Below, in pieces: positions 1 through 8,476 of a DNA stretch of 64,000 nt (its first letter is position 1; every line of letters begins with the position of its first letter). Origin of the DNA: SBBG01 sp033717875 (GTDB lineage Bacteria; Pseudomonadota; Gammaproteobacteria; Ga0077554; Ga007554); contig JADDKJ010000011.1 in NCBI GenBank assembly GCA_033717875.1, forward strand, positions 1 through 64,000. The letters run 5' to 3'. A program made the translations under genes and the position numbers. Below the pieces are notes generated by a model. It was not told where the DNA came from. It searched no databases and was given only the letters and a program-made list of their open reading frames with translations.

Positions 1-1
1 G

Positions 2-442
2 CCTCCGAAATCAGAGGTCAAGGGAAGAAAAACCAAAAAATTTACCGTTCAAAATACGTTTTTTATGCCCACTAACCGATTCGATCAACGAATTGGCGTG
101 AAAAACGAGGATTGTTCAGAGGTTCCTAAAGCCAATCAAGACGAGCACGTGCATCGCCTAGGCTACACCGAATGCGACTACTTAGAATTGGGCGACTGGG
201 CAGGTCGGGCTGTCCGATCTGACAAGCGTGGCGCAATTCCTGGCCATATTCCGCCAATCTTAGACCGACTCGGGCTTGACCCGGGACGTTATCTCCACTA
301 CATGAGAGGGAATTCCAAGCTCACCCACCATCTAACGGCAATTGGTCCGCTTGATCAACTGCAAGCCCTGGCAAAGAAAATGGGGCAATCCTTCTTGAAA
401 GGGAATGGGCTCGCCCGACAGCTGTATTGCTCCAGCGTGTAA
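2..442 (+). CDS. C-terminal part of a Y1 (IS200/REP-associated) transposase, cut by the left edge
   Basis: The reading frame is open from base 2 to the stop at 440-442, so the ATG at 65 is probably internal and the gene starts outside the window. The segment YLELGDWAGRAVRSDKRGAI, then PPILDRLGLD and ...GPLDQLQALAKKMGQSFLKG, matches my memory of the conserved tail of the roughly 330-residue Y1 transposases of the REP-associated group (family knowledge). The catalytic HUH motif and tyrosine would lie upstream and cannot be seen. Whether the full gene is intact is unknown. The low-complexity stretch around 20-65 (Lys-rich, then Phe-Phe) is unusual for this family and could mean decay. Single-strand transposases of this group are domesticated and mobilise short palindromes, of which this window has many. 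Confidence 0.6.
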   Translation, partial: PPKSEVKGRKTKKFTVQNTFFMPTNRFDQRIGVKNEDCSEVPKANQDEHVHRLGYTECDYLELGDWAGRAVRSDKRGAIPGHIPPILDRLGLDPGRYLHYMRGNSKLTHHLTAIGPLDQLQALAKKMGQSFLKGNGLARQLYCSSV

Positions 443-537
443 CGGGCGTGGGACAAATGGAGCTTTGACATCATTTTGTCGCGTAAATATCAATATCATA
501 GCGCTCGTTACAATAAGAGCCGAAGGGATCAGAGACA

Positions 538-813
538 ATGACACAAGGCAACATATACCACACCGGCAGCGATAAAATAAACGTGGAATTTTATATGCGC
601 GCCGCGCTGCACGGGGACGCGGTGGCGCAGTGCTACCTGGGCATTATGTACGAGAAAGGGATGGGCGTGCCGATGGACAGGCACAAGGCGGCAAAATGGT
701 ATCGCCACGCTGCCGAACAAGGTTACCCCGATGCACAAGCAAGCCTGGAGATCCTTTATAGCGGGGCGCTGCTACACCACCAATTGACGCATAGCAAACC
801 CGTGACGAACTAA
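538..813 (+). CDS. Short Sel1-repeat protein
   Basis: This 91-residue protein carries one clear Sel1-like repeat at about residues 20-58: AALHGDAVAQCYLGIMYEKG, then GVPMDRHKAAKWYRHAAEQG, and the start of a second repeat (YPDAQASLEILYSGA). Sel1 repeats are alpha-helical scaffolds for protein contacts. No signal peptide or membrane segment is visible. The ribosome-binding site is weak (gagacaATG), so the exact start is uncertain. It may be a free-standing fragment of a longer Sel1 protein. It stands alone between the transposase remnant and convergent ppiD, and no partner can be inferred. Confidence 0.6.
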   Translation: MTQGNIYHTGSDKINVEFYMRAALHGDAVAQCYLGIMYEKGMGVPMDRHKAAKWYRHAAEQGYPDAQASLEILYSGALLHHQLTHSKPVTN

Positions 814-870
814 AATAGAGAGGATTAATATGCAGCATGAAAACTTCAAACTTCAACTGGCCGGATCAAT

Positions 871-887
871 AATAAATCAGAGCTTCC
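871..887. repeat. Remnant end of the GGAAGCTCTGA / GGAACCTCTGA element
   Basis: The bases AATAAATCAGAGCTTCC match the right end of the elements at 31880-32062 and 47307-47458 (ATTATTCAGAGCTTCC). The match overlaps the last codons and stop codon of ppiD, so the present C-terminus Gly-Lys-Leu-stop is encoded by the element end. Confidence 0.5.
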
Positions 888-2793
888 CTAAACTTTCCGC
901 CTTCGTCACAATCTTCGCCTTCTCCTTCAGCTCATCCAGGAAGGCCTTGAACTCACCCTCCCCGTAGAAGCGCAATGCCGCCTGCTTCAGTGCATCCCGC
1001 GTCGCGGCGTCCATTGTCTTGGGATCGGCATTTTTCACAGCGGATACGCCAATCAACGCATAATCACCGGAAGAAAGCGCCACACTGCCAAACGACCTCG
1101 CGTTTTGGACGGGTTTGGCCAGTTTGAAAGCGGCGTTGACGATGAGGGGATCAATCGAGCGCTCGTCGCGTTTGATGTAACCGGCCTGCTTCCACGATGC
1201 GTGATACTCCTGCGCCAGCGTTGCGGCATCCTCGCCTTTCTTGAGGCGAACGAGCACCGCTTCGCCCGTCACCTTGGCTTTCTCCTGCGCCGCCTTGACG
1301 CGCAATTTCGCGACGATTTCGCCACGCACTTCTTCCAGCGGACGGGTTACCGCCGGCTTGTGTTCCTTGACCCGCAGCACCACCACCCTGTTCTGCCCAA
1401 GCTCGACCGGCTCACTGTTGTTGCCACGCAATACCTCGTCGCCAAAGGCCGCAGCGCGCACCTTGGGATCGGTGGCGATGCCATCGCCCCCGTCACGAGT
1501 GAACAGGCCGCTCACGTTTACAGCCAGGCCGACCGCCTTGGCGGCGGGCGCCAGCGAATCGGGGCTTTCATAAGCCGCGTTGGTCAACAACTCGGATTGC
1601 TCGAAGAACTGCTCTTCCGCCTTGTGACGCCGGTAATCCTGCTCCAGCTTTGGCCGCGCCTCTTCGAAGGTCTGGATGTGCGGCTTTTTGACATCGATCA
1701 ACTTGATGATATGGAAACCGAAATCGCTGCGCACCAAATCGCTGACCTGCCCGGGAGACAAGGCAAATACCGCCTGCTCAAACGCCTTGTCCATCACACC
1801 CCGGCCGAAATAGCCCAGATCACCGCCGGCATTGGCCGAACCCGGATCATCGGAATACTGCTTGGCAAGCTGTTCGAACGGCTGGCCGGCGCGCACCTGC
1901 GCCAATACCTTCTCCGCTTTGGCCTTCGCCGCCGCCACGGTCTTGTCATCCGCGCCCCTGTCCACCTGAATCAAAATGTGTCCGGCACGGCGCTGCTCTT
2001 CGGTCATCAGTTCGGCGCTTTGGTCGGCATACAGCTTGCGCACCGCCTGCTCATCGACGGGAATTTTTTGTGCAAGCTCGTCGGCGGATAGCTCGAGGTA
2101 CTCGACACTCACCTGTTCGGGGAGGGTGAAACGGTCGCGGTTTTTTTCATAATACTGCGCCACATCGCCATCATTCACTGTCGCTTCCGCCAGGAATGCG
2201 GCCACCGGCAGCGTCATATAACCTATCTCGCGCTCCTGCCCGCCGAGACGAAAGGCATCGTCCACCTGGCGCGGCGTGATCACGGCGGTGTTCATGAGTC
2301 CACTGCGGAATTGATCGATCAGCATGGCGCGGCGCAACCGCGTTTCGAAATCGCCCGCGGTCATGCCCTGGCCGCGCAAAAACTGATTGTACAGTTCGCG
2401 GTCGAACTTCCCGTCACGCTGGAAACTCTCGACCTGCTGAATCTCGGCATTCAAACTGGCATCGCCAACCCGGTAACCGGCTTTCTCCGCCGCCTGGATC
2501 AGCACTCTTTCCTCAACCAGCATGTTGAGCACATCGCGCTTGATGCGCTTGTCGTCGATCAGCGCCGGATCGAAGTTGCCACCCATAAGCGACTGAATGC
2601 GCAAACGCTGCTGCTCATAAGCGCGCTGAAATTCGTCCTGGCTGATGCCCTCGCCATTGACCTCGGCGACATCCACCTTGGAATCGCCGCTAAAGTATTC
2701 GTTGATGCCCCAAAGGGCAAAAGTAACGACGAGCAAAATGACAATCACCCATGCGAACAGGCCTTGGGCGCGATCTCTAATGACTTGGAGCAT
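877..2793 (-). CDS. ppiD: Periplasmic folding chaperone PpiD (SurA-N / parvulin)
   Basis: PpiD is an inner-membrane-anchored periplasmic chaperone that works near the Sec translocon on newly exported outer-membrane proteins. The start at 2793 (MLQVIRDRAQG) is preferred over the TTG at 2829 because the family begins with this motif. A single transmembrane helix follows (about residues 11-29, AWVIVILLVVTFALWGINEY), then a SurA-N-type helical domain (to about 160) and one parvulin PPIC domain (about 265-365, with AGHILIQV, YSDDPGSANAGGDLGYFGRG and GFHIIKL). The rest is a C-terminal chaperone-like region. At 638 residues it is of usual length. It lies downstream of hupB and the tRNA-Val/Asp pair, as is common in gammaproteobacteria, but the terminator at 2871-2902 suggests its own promoter. 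The stop codon falls in a palindromic-element remnant. Confidence 0.95.
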   Translation of the reverse strand: MLQVIRDRAQGLFAWVIVILLVVTFALWGINEYFSGDSKVDVAEVNGEGISQDEFQRAYEQQRLRIQSLMGGNFDPALIDDKRIKRDVLNMLVEERVLIQAAEKAGYRVGDASLNAEIQQVESFQRDGKFDRELYNQFLRGQGMTAGDFETRLRRAMLIDQFRSGLMNTAVITPRQVDDAFRLGGQEREIGYMTLPVAAFLAEATVNDGDVAQYYEKNRDRFTLPEQVSVEYLELSADELAQKIPVDEQAVRKLYADQSAELMTEEQRRAGHILIQVDRGADDKTVAAAKAKAEKVLAQVRAGQPFEQLAKQYSDDPGSANAGGDLGYFGRGVMDKAFEQAVFALSPGQVSDLVRSDFGFHIIKLIDVKKPHIQTFEEARPKLEQDYRRHKAEEQFFEQSELLTNAAYESPDSLAPAAKAVGLAVNVSGLFTRDGGDGIATDPKVRAAAFGDEVLRGNNSEPVELGQNRVVVLRVKEHKPAVTRPLEEVRGEIVAKLRVKAAQEKAKVTGEAVLVRLKKGEDAATLAQEYHASWKQAGYIKRDERSIDPLIVNAAFKLAKPVQNARSFGSVALSSGDYALIGVSAVKNADPKTMDAATRDALKQAALRFYGEGEFKAFLDELKEKAKIVTKAESLGKL

Positions 2794-2870
2794 GGTAGTG
2801 GAAGTTAATGCGTGAGGTTGATTACTCAACTAGGGAATCCGCCAGATCATCGTTACCCTGGCGGCCATGT

Positions 2871-2902
2871 AAAAAGGGCGCACACGGAACAGTGCGCCCT
2901 TT
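2871..2902 (-). terminator. Rho-independent terminator after tRNA-Asp
   Basis: On the minus strand the sequence AAAGGGCGCAC, an 8-base loop, then GTGCGCCCTTTTT forms an 11-bp stem followed by a T-run. It lies 13 bases beyond the tRNA-Asp CCA end and separates the tRNAs from ppiD. Confidence 0.85.
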
Positions 2903-2914
2903 ATACAGGATCAA

Positions 2915-2991
2915 TGGCGGAGTGGACGGGACTCGAACCCGCGACCCCCGGCGTGACAGGCCGGTATTCTAACCGACTGAACTACCACTCC
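2915..2991 (-). tRNA. tRNA-Asp (GTC)
   Basis: The minus-strand cloverleaf has acceptor GGAGTGG paired with CCACTCC, the anticodon loop of ACCGGCCTGTCACGCCGG with GTC in place, the T-arm GGGTTCGAGTCCC, discriminator G and an encoded CCA. The length is 77 nt. It is co-transcribed with tRNA-Val, 9 bases upstream. Confidence 0.97.
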
Positions 2992-3000
2992 GCAGCCTCT

Positions 3001-3076
3001 TGGTGGGTGCTGAGGGGATCGAACCCCCGACATTCGCCTTGTAAGGGCGACGCTCTCCCAGCTGAGCTAAGCACCC
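3001..3076 (-). tRNA. tRNA-Val (TAC)
   Basis: The minus-strand cloverleaf has acceptor GGGTGCT, anticodon stem-loop TCGCCCTTACAAGGCGA (anticodon TAC), T-arm GGGGGTTCGATCCCC, discriminator A and encoded CCA, 76 nt in all. It sits 11 bases after the hupB stop, so hupB, tRNA-Val and tRNA-Asp are probably one transcript ended by the terminator at 2871. Confidence 0.97.
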
Positions 3077-3087
3077 GAGGAAGTCGA

Positions 3088-3360
3088 TTATTTTACTGCA
3101 TCCTTAAGCGCTTTACCAGCCTTAAATGCAGGAACTTTCGAAGCCTTGATTTTGAGAGTGGCGCCGGTCTGCGGATTGCGGCCGGTACGGGCGGCGCGCT
3201 TGCGCACCGTGAACGTGCCAAAGCCGATCAGGCTGACGGTATCCCCTTTCTTCAAGGCCTTGCTCACCGCCTTGACCATGCCATCCAGCGCGCGCCCGGC
3301 GGCGGCCTTGGAAATTTCGGCGGACTCGGCAATCGCGTCGATCAATTCTGATTTATTCAC
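3088..3360 (-). CDS. hupB: DNA-binding protein HU-beta
   Basis: HU is a small nucleoid protein that bends DNA without sequence preference. The 90-residue protein starts at GTG 3360 (VNKSELIDAIAESAEISKAA) with a good ribosome-binding site GGGAG six bases upstream. A longer reading frame to 3444 would add an unrelated N-terminus. The conserved GFGTFTVRKRAARTGRNPQT segment forms the DNA-binding arm, and the C-terminus PAFKAGKALKDAVK is typical. It follows lon, as in other gammaproteobacteria, but has its own strong promoter at 3452-3481. Confidence 0.97.
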   Translation of the reverse strand: MNKSELIDAIAESAEISKAAAGRALDGMVKAVSKALKKGDTVSLIGFGTFTVRKRAARTGRNPQTGATLKIKASKVPAFKAGKALKDAVK

Positions 3361-3451
3361 TTTTTGCTCCCTATGCTTGAAATGATATGAATGACGACTG
3401 AAACGAAAACAACACCCCAGATTCATAGCAACACATACTGCCACGCGGCCT

Positions 3452-3481
3452 TTTATACCAACAGCCTCGAAGCCGTGTCAA
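3452..3481 (-). promoter_or_regulatory. Sigma-70 promoter of hupB
   Basis: On the minus strand TTGACA is followed by an 18-base spacer and TATAAA. This gives a leader of roughly 85 bases before the hupB GTG at 3360. The match to consensus is 6/6 and 5/6. Confidence 0.75.
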
Positions 3482-3527
3482 GCGAATATGCGCGATTTCC
3501 GCTAATAATTTCTTTTATTCACGACAC

Positions 3528-3567
3528 AAAAAAACAGGCTGAAAAATCGCATGACTTTTCAGCCTGT
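3528..3567 (-). terminator. Rho-independent terminator of lon
   Basis: Reading on the minus strand, ACAGGCTGAAAA and TTTTCAGCCTGT form a 12-bp stem with a 10-base loop, followed by seven T. It begins about 33 bases after the lon stop codon. Confidence 0.85.
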
Positions 3568-3599
3568 CGATCAGAGACACTGATGACTGGATCAGCCGG

Positions 3600-6029
3600 T
3601 CAATGCGGAAGCGGCATAGTATCCTTGGCAGACTCCGCCACCCCCTCCTTGGCGACGACCTCTCTCGCTTCGGCCTTGGCCTCCGGTACACGCTGCAACG
3701 CGACCTGCAGCACCTCGTCGATCCATTTCACCGCACGAATATCAAGATGTTGCTTGATATTCTTCGGTATTTCCGCAAGATCGCGCACGTTCTCCTGCGG
3801 GATCAGCACAATGTGAATACCACCACGATGCGCGGCGAGCAGTTTTTCCTTTAAGCCACCGATCGGCAACACTTCGCCACGCAGCGTGATCTCGCCGGTC
3901 ATCGCCACATCGGCGCGCACCGGAATACCGGTCAGCGCCGATACCAGCGTGGTGCACATGCCAATGCCGGCGCTGGGGCCATCCTTGGGGATGGCGCCTT
4001 CGGGCACATGGATGTGAATATCGTTCTTCTGATAAAACTCCGGGTCGATACCGAACACGGCCGACCGGCTGCGCACCACGGTCATAGCGGCCTGTACAGA
4101 TTCCTGCATCACTTCGCCGAGCTGACCGGTGATCGTCAGCTTGCCCTTGCCCGGCACCACCGCCGACTCGATGGTGAGCAAATCGCCGCCCACCTCGGTC
4201 CACGCCAATCCCGTCACTTGACCGACCTGATCATGCTCCTCGGCGCGGCCGTAACGGAAGCGTCGCACGCCCAGATACTTCTCCAGGTTGCGCGGGGTGA
4301 TGGTGACCTTCTTTTCCGCCGGCTTGAGCAGAATCTCCTTGACCACCTTGCGGCAGATCTTGGCGATCTCGCGCTCCAGGCTGCGCACCCCGGCCTCGCG
4401 CGTGTAATAGCGGATAATGTCGCGCACCGCCGCCTCGTTCAGCACCATCTCCTCGGCCTTCAGACCGTTGGCCTTGACCTGCTTGGGCACCAGATAACGC
4501 ATGGCGATGTTCAACTTTTCATCCTCGGTATAGCCGGGGATGCGGATGACCTCCATGCGATCGAGCAAAGGCCCCGGGATGTTCAGGCTATTGGCCGTGG
4601 CGATGAACATTACCTCGGAGAGATCATAATCGACCTCCAGATAATGATCGTTGAAGGTGTGATTCTGCTCCGGGTCGAGCACTTCCAGCAGTGCCGACGC
4701 CGGATCACCGCGGAAGTCCATCGACATCTTGTCGATCTCGTCAAGCAGGAACAACGGATTGCGCGCCCCCACCTTGGAGAGGTTCTGGATGATTCTGCCC
4801 GGCAGCGAACCGATATAGGTGCGACGGTGGCCACGAATCTCGGCCTCGTCACGCACCCCGCCCAGTGACATGCGCACAAACTGGCGGTTGGTGGCGCGCG
4901 CGATGGAACGCCCCAATGAGGTCTTGCCGACACCGGGCGGACCCACCAGGCACAGCACCGGGCCTTTCGACTTGCTCACCCGCTGCTGCACGGCAAGATA
5001 CTCAAGGATGCGCTCCTTGACCTTCTCCAGCCCATAGTGATCCTCTTCGAGCACCTGCTCGGCGAGCGCCAAGTCATATTTCAGCTTGCTGCGCTTCTTC
5101 CATGGCACGTTGACCATCCAGTCGATGTAATTGCGCACCACGGTCGCCTCGGCGGACATCGGCGACATCATCTTGAGTTTGTTGAGTTCGGCCTTGGCCT
5201 TGGCCTTGGCCTCCTTGGACATGCCGGCCTTTTCGATCTTCTTCGCCAGCTCCTCGGCCTCGTTGGGCACATCCTCCATCTCGCCAAGCTCTTTCTGGAT
5301 GGCCTTCATCTGCTCATTCAGGTAATACTCGCGCTGATTCTTTTCCATCTGGCGCTTGACGCGGCCACGCACGCGCTTTTCCACCTGCAACAGATCGATC
5401 TCGCTTTCCAGAACGCCCATCAGGCGCTCCATGCGCGGACGCATCTCCACCTGCTCCAGCAATTCCTGCTTGTCGGTGATCTTGATCGCCATGTGCGCGA
5501 CGATGGTGTCGGCAAGCCGGCCCGGATCATCGATGCTCGCCAGCGACGACAGAATCTCGGGCGGGACCTTGTTGTTCAGCTTCACATACTGGTCGAACTG
5601 GTTGAGCAGAGAACGCGATAGCACCTCCGTCTCGCGCTCTTCGAGGGGAGCTGCGTTCAACAGGGACATCTGGGCGACAAAATGATCGCCCGCTCCAAGA
5701 AAATTGAGAATCTGAGCGCGCGCCGTGCCTTCCACCAGCACCTTGACGGTGCCGTCCGGCAGCCTCAGTAATTGCAAAATACTGGCCAGCGTGCCGACAC
5801 GATAGATATCGTCTTCGCTGGGATCATCGAGTGCCGCGCTCTTTTGCGCCACCAGCAGGATCTGCTTGTTGTTCTCGACCGCCGAATCAAGCGCCTTGAT
5901 CGACTTCTCGCGGCCAACGAACAGCGGGATCACCATGTGCGGATAAACCACCACATCGCGCAGCGGCAGGACAGGGGCCACCATCAACTGGTCAGCGATA
6001 ACTTCGGATGCCTTGTCGTTCTGATCCAT
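3600..6029 (-). CDS. lon: ATP-dependent protease Lon
   Basis: Lon is a cytosolic homohexameric AAA+ protease that degrades misfolded and regulatory proteins. The 809-residue protein shows the LonN substrate domain (about 18-210), a coiled-coil linker rich in Lys and Glu (about 215-290), Walker A GPPGVGKT at about 363-370, Walker B FLLDEIDK, and the C-terminal Ser-Lys protease domain with the nucleophile in KDGPSAGIGM and the lysine in GGLKEKLLAA. The start is supported by GAGG seven bases upstream. It is transcribed from a heat-shock-type promoter (6096-6124) and ended by the terminator at 3528. The neighbours clpX and hupB are the usual ones. Confidence 0.98.
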   Translation of the reverse strand: MDQNDKASEVIADQLMVAPVLPLRDVVVYPHMVIPLFVGREKSIKALDSAVENNKQILLVAQKSAALDDPSEDDIYRVGTLASILQLLRLPDGTVKVLVEGTARAQILNFLGAGDHFVAQMSLLNAAPLEERETEVLSRSLLNQFDQYVKLNNKVPPEILSSLASIDDPGRLADTIVAHMAIKITDKQELLEQVEMRPRMERLMGVLESEIDLLQVEKRVRGRVKRQMEKNQREYYLNEQMKAIQKELGEMEDVPNEAEELAKKIEKAGMSKEAKAKAKAELNKLKMMSPMSAEATVVRNYIDWMVNVPWKKRSKLKYDLALAEQVLEEDHYGLEKVKERILEYLAVQQRVSKSKGPVLCLVGPPGVGKTSLGRSIARATNRQFVRMSLGGVRDEAEIRGHRRTYIGSLPGRIIQNLSKVGARNPLFLLDEIDKMSMDFRGDPASALLEVLDPEQNHTFNDHYLEVDYDLSEVMFIATANSLNIPGPLLDRMEVIRIPGYTEDEKLNIAMRYLVPKQVKANGLKAEEMVLNEAAVRDIIRYYTREAGVRSLEREIAKICRKVVKEILLKPAEKKVTITPRNLEKYLGVRRFRYGRAEEHDQVGQVTGLAWTEVGGDLLTIESAVVPGKGKLTITGQLGEVMQESVQAAMTVVRSRSAVFGIDPEFYQKNDIHIHVPEGAIPKDGPSAGIGMCTTLVSALTGIPVRADVAMTGEITLRGEVLPIGGLKEKLLAAHRGGIHIVLIPQENVRDLAEIPKNIKQHLDIRAVKWIDEVLQVALQRVPEAKAEAREVVAKEGVAESAKDTMPLPH

Positions 6030-6095
6030 CTAAATACCTCGCCACTTGCGTTTTTCAATGGTCTGAAAGCACATCTGCTTATCAGCCCCGTGTGT

Positions 6096-6124
6096 AGATG
6101 AGGCCCGGCGTGGTGAATTTCAAG
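6096..6124 (-). promoter_or_regulatory. Sigma-32 (heat-shock) promoter of lon
   Basis: On the minus strand CTTGAAA, a 14-base spacer and CCTCATCT match the sigma-32 consensus CTTGAAA-N11-14-CCCCATNT with one mismatch. The distance to the lon start codon is about 65 bases. Heat-shock control of lon is well established in gammaproteobacteria. Confidence 0.7.
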
Positions 6125-6139
6125 AAAATTCACCACGCC
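6107..6139. promoter_or_regulatory. Inverted repeat overlapping the lon promoter
   Basis: GGCGTGGTGAATTT and AAATTCACCACGCC are perfect 14-bp arms around the 5-base centre CAAGA. The repeat covers the -35 element and the spacer of the lon promoter. No T-run follows on either strand, so an operator or structural role is more likely than a terminator. Confidence 0.55.
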
Positions 6140-6240
6140 AACCCTGAAAGACATCGCTCCGTTCTTTGATTTTCGCTGTCAAAAATGCCACGGACACAAA
6201 ATCAGGGGCAAGGCTCATGCCAATTTCGAGCGTCGCCCAC

Positions 6241-6271
6241 GTTAAAAAAGGCCGTAACGGCCTTTTTTAAC
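6241..6271. terminator. Bidirectional terminator after clpX
   Basis: GTTAAAAAAGGCCGT, one central base, then ACGGCCTTTTTTAAC is a perfect palindrome with A/T runs on both sides. It lies about 20 bases beyond the clpX stop and insulates clpX from lon. Confidence 0.85.
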
Positions 6272-6292
6272 TTACTGATTTATAAAGAGGCG

Positions 6293-7579
6293 TTAATCCC
6301 CGGTCGCGGTTCGCGGATACTCCGTTCCCTCGAAAATCATCAAAGGAGGAGACTCTCCACTTATAACGCCTGCATCGACGACAACTTTAGTGACATTTTC
6401 CATGGACGGAAGTTCATACATGGTGTCGAGCAACACCTGCTCGATAATGGAACGCAGGCCGCGCGCGCCGGTTTTGCGCTCCATCGCCTTGCGGGCAATG
6501 GCGCGCAAGGCGTCCTCACGGAACTCGATCTCGCACCCTTCCATGTCGAACAGCTTGGTGTATTGCTTGGTGATCGCGTTTTTCGGCTCGGTGAGAATGC
6601 GCACCAACTGATCCTCGTCCAGCTCTTCCAGCGTGGCGGCGACCGGCAGGCGGCCGACGAACTCCGGGATCAGGCCATACCGGATCAAGTCTTCTGGCTC
6701 GACGTTGCGCAACAGCTCGGTGACGGTTTTCTTGTCATCCTTGCTCTTCACTTCGGCCGAAAAACCGATGCCGCCTTTTTCCGAGCGGGAACGGATGATC
6801 TTTTCCAGGCCGGCAAACGCGCCGCCGCAAATGAACAGGATGTTGGCCGTGTTGACCTGCAAGAACTCCTGCTGCGGGTGCTTGCGCCCTCCCTGTGGCG
6901 GCACGGAGGCGATAGTGCCTTCGATCAGCTTGAGCAGCGCCTGCTGCACGCCCTCGCCGGACACGTCGCGGGTGATCGAGGGATTGTCGGACTTGCGCGA
7001 AATCTTGTCGATTTCGTCGATATAGACAATGCCGGTCTGCGCCTTCTCGACATCGTAATCGCACTTTTGCAGCAATTTCTGGATGATGTTCTCGACATCC
7101 TCGCCGACATAGCCCGCCTCGGTCAGCGTCGTGGCGTCGGCGATGGTGAACGGCACGTTCAAGAGCCGCGCCAGGGTCTCGGCAAGCAAGGTCTTGCCGG
7201 AGCCGGTAGGCCCGATCAGCAGGATGTTGCTCTTGGCCAGCTCGACATCGCCACTCTTCTTCGCGCCGGTGTTGAGACGCTTGTAATGATTGTAGACCGC
7301 GACCGACAACACCTTCTTGGCTTGGGTCTGGCCAACCACGTAATCGTCGAGGATCTTCTTGATCTCACGCGGCGTGGGAAGCTTGCTGCCCTTTGCCGAG
7401 GTGGATTTTTCCTGCATCTCCTCGCGGATGATGTCGTTGCACAGCTCTACGCATTCATCGCAGACGAAGACCGATGGCCCGGCGATCAGCTTGCGCACCT
7501 CGTGCTGGCTTTTGCCGCAGAAAGAGCAATACAACAGCTTCTTCCCGTCCTCACCAAAACCGTGTTTGTCGTCGCTCAT
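6293..7579 (-). CDS. clpX: ATP-dependent Clp protease ATP-binding subunit ClpX
   Basis: ClpX is the AAA+ unfoldase that feeds substrates to ClpP. The start at 7579 (MSDDKHGFG) is chosen over the in-frame start at 7600 because GAGGTGG lies just upstream. The product is 428 residues. It has an N-terminal C4 zinc domain (CSFCGKSQ...VCDECVELC, about residues 16-41), Walker A GPTGSGKT (about 120), Walker B IVYIDEIDK, and the pore loops and sensor regions of the family (GYVGEDVE, GARGLRSIIE). It is 72 bases downstream of clpP, as usual, and probably shares its transcript. Confidence 0.98.
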   Translation of the reverse strand: MSDDKHGFGEDGKKLLYCSFCGKSQHEVRKLIAGPSVFVCDECVELCNDIIREEMQEKSTSAKGSKLPTPREIKKILDDYVVGQTQAKKVLSVAVYNHYKRLNTGAKKSGDVELAKSNILLIGPTGSGKTLLAETLARLLNVPFTIADATTLTEAGYVGEDVENIIQKLLQKCDYDVEKAQTGIVYIDEIDKISRKSDNPSITRDVSGEGVQQALLKLIEGTIASVPPQGGRKHPQQEFLQVNTANILFICGGAFAGLEKIIRSRSEKGGIGFSAEVKSKDDKKTVTELLRNVEPEDLIRYGLIPEFVGRLPVAATLEELDEDQLVRILTEPKNAITKQYTKLFDMEGCEIEFREDALRAIARKAMERKTGARGLRSIIEQVLLDTMYELPSMENVTKVVVDAGVISGESPPLMIFEGTEYPRTATGD

Positions 7580-7651
7580 TGCGCCACCTCGAATTGACAA
7601 CCTGGCACACTATTCTCAAGAACCTGTTTCACAAACAGGCCCCGCCCCACA

Positions 7652-8284
7652 CTATTGGCGCTTCTCGAGCACGGCGTCCACCAGACCATATTCCACCGCC
7701 GCCTGCCCGCCCATGAAATTGTCACGGTCGGTATCGCCCTGGATCTTCTCCAGCGGCTGGCCGGTATGCTTAGCCAGTATCTTGTTCAGCCGCTCGCGCA
7801 CCAGCAGGATCTCGCGGGCGTGGATATCGAAATCCGACGCCTGCCCCTGGAACCCGCCCAGCGGCTGGTGAATCATGACGCGCGAGTGCGGCAGGCAAAA
7901 CCGCTTGCCCGGCGCCCCCCCCGCCAACAGCACGGCGCCCATGCTGGCAGCCTGGCCGATGCACATGGTGCTGACACCGGGCTTGATGAATTGCATCGTA
8001 TCATAAATCGCCAGGCCAGCGCTCACCGAGCCACCGGGCGAATTGATATAGAGATGAATGTCTTTGTCAGGGTTTTCCGACTCAAGAAACAGCAACTGCG
8101 CCACCACCAGGTTGGCCATATAGTCTTCAACCGGCCCCACCAGAAAGATCACCCGCTCCTTCAGCAGCCGGGAATAAATATCATAGGCACGCTCGCCGCG
8201 CGCCGATTGCTCGACCACCATCGGCACGAGATTCAGCGCGGTTGCGTCCAGCGCACCCTTGTTATAGGGGTTATCGGTTATCAT
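7652..8284 (-). CDS. clpP: ATP-dependent Clp protease proteolytic subunit ClpP
   Basis: ClpP forms the tetradecameric serine-protease chamber used by ClpX and ClpA. The start ATG at 8284 (MITDNPYNKG) has AGGTG seven bases upstream; the GTG at 8293 has no such site. In the 210-residue product the catalytic triad is Ser114 in GQAASMGA, His139 in RVMIHQP and Asp188 in GDTDRDNF. The substrate-binding loop INSPGGSVSAG is also intact. A 150-bp palindromic element (8307-8456) separates it from tig, so part of its upstream regulatory DNA is element-derived. Confidence 0.98.
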   Translation of the reverse strand: MITDNPYNKGALDATALNLVPMVVEQSARGERAYDIYSRLLKERVIFLVGPVEDYMANLVVAQLLFLESENPDKDIHLYINSPGGSVSAGLAIYDTMQFIKPGVSTMCIGQAASMGAVLLAGGAPGKRFCLPHSRVMIHQPLGGFQGQASDFDIHAREILLVRERLNKILAKHTGQPLEKIQGDTDRDNFMGGQAAVEYGLVDAVLEKRQ

Positions 8285-8306
8285 AATCGGCACCTTTAAT
8301 GGTCAG

Positions 8307-8456
8307 GGAAGCTCTGAATAATGCCATCCTGGAATTTTCAGAGCACGAAAAGCAAAAATGCGATATTTGCTTTTCTTCATTTTTCAATCACCTGGAGTGA
8401 TTGAAAAATGCCGGCACCTCCTTGTACCGCGGAACCTCTGACACATCAGAGGTTCC
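8307..8456 (-). repeat. GGAACCTCTGA element (family A), copy between tig and clpP
   Basis: Read on the minus strand, the copy begins GGAACCTCTGATGTGTCAGA, 20 bases after the tig stop, has a central hairpin (TTTTTCAATCAC ... GTGATTGAAAAA), a second AAGCAAA / TTTGCTT region, and ends TTATTCAGAGCTTCC. The same order is seen at 47307-47458, and with a central deletion at 31880-32062. Confidence 0.75.
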
Positions 8457-8476
8457 TCAGGCATTCACCGCGGCCA

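Noticed and set aside
1105..2091. Long plus-strand reading frame antisense to ppiD
   Set aside because: It mirrors the codon structure of a clear ppiD gene and has low-complexity composition, no ribosome-binding site and no family resemblance.
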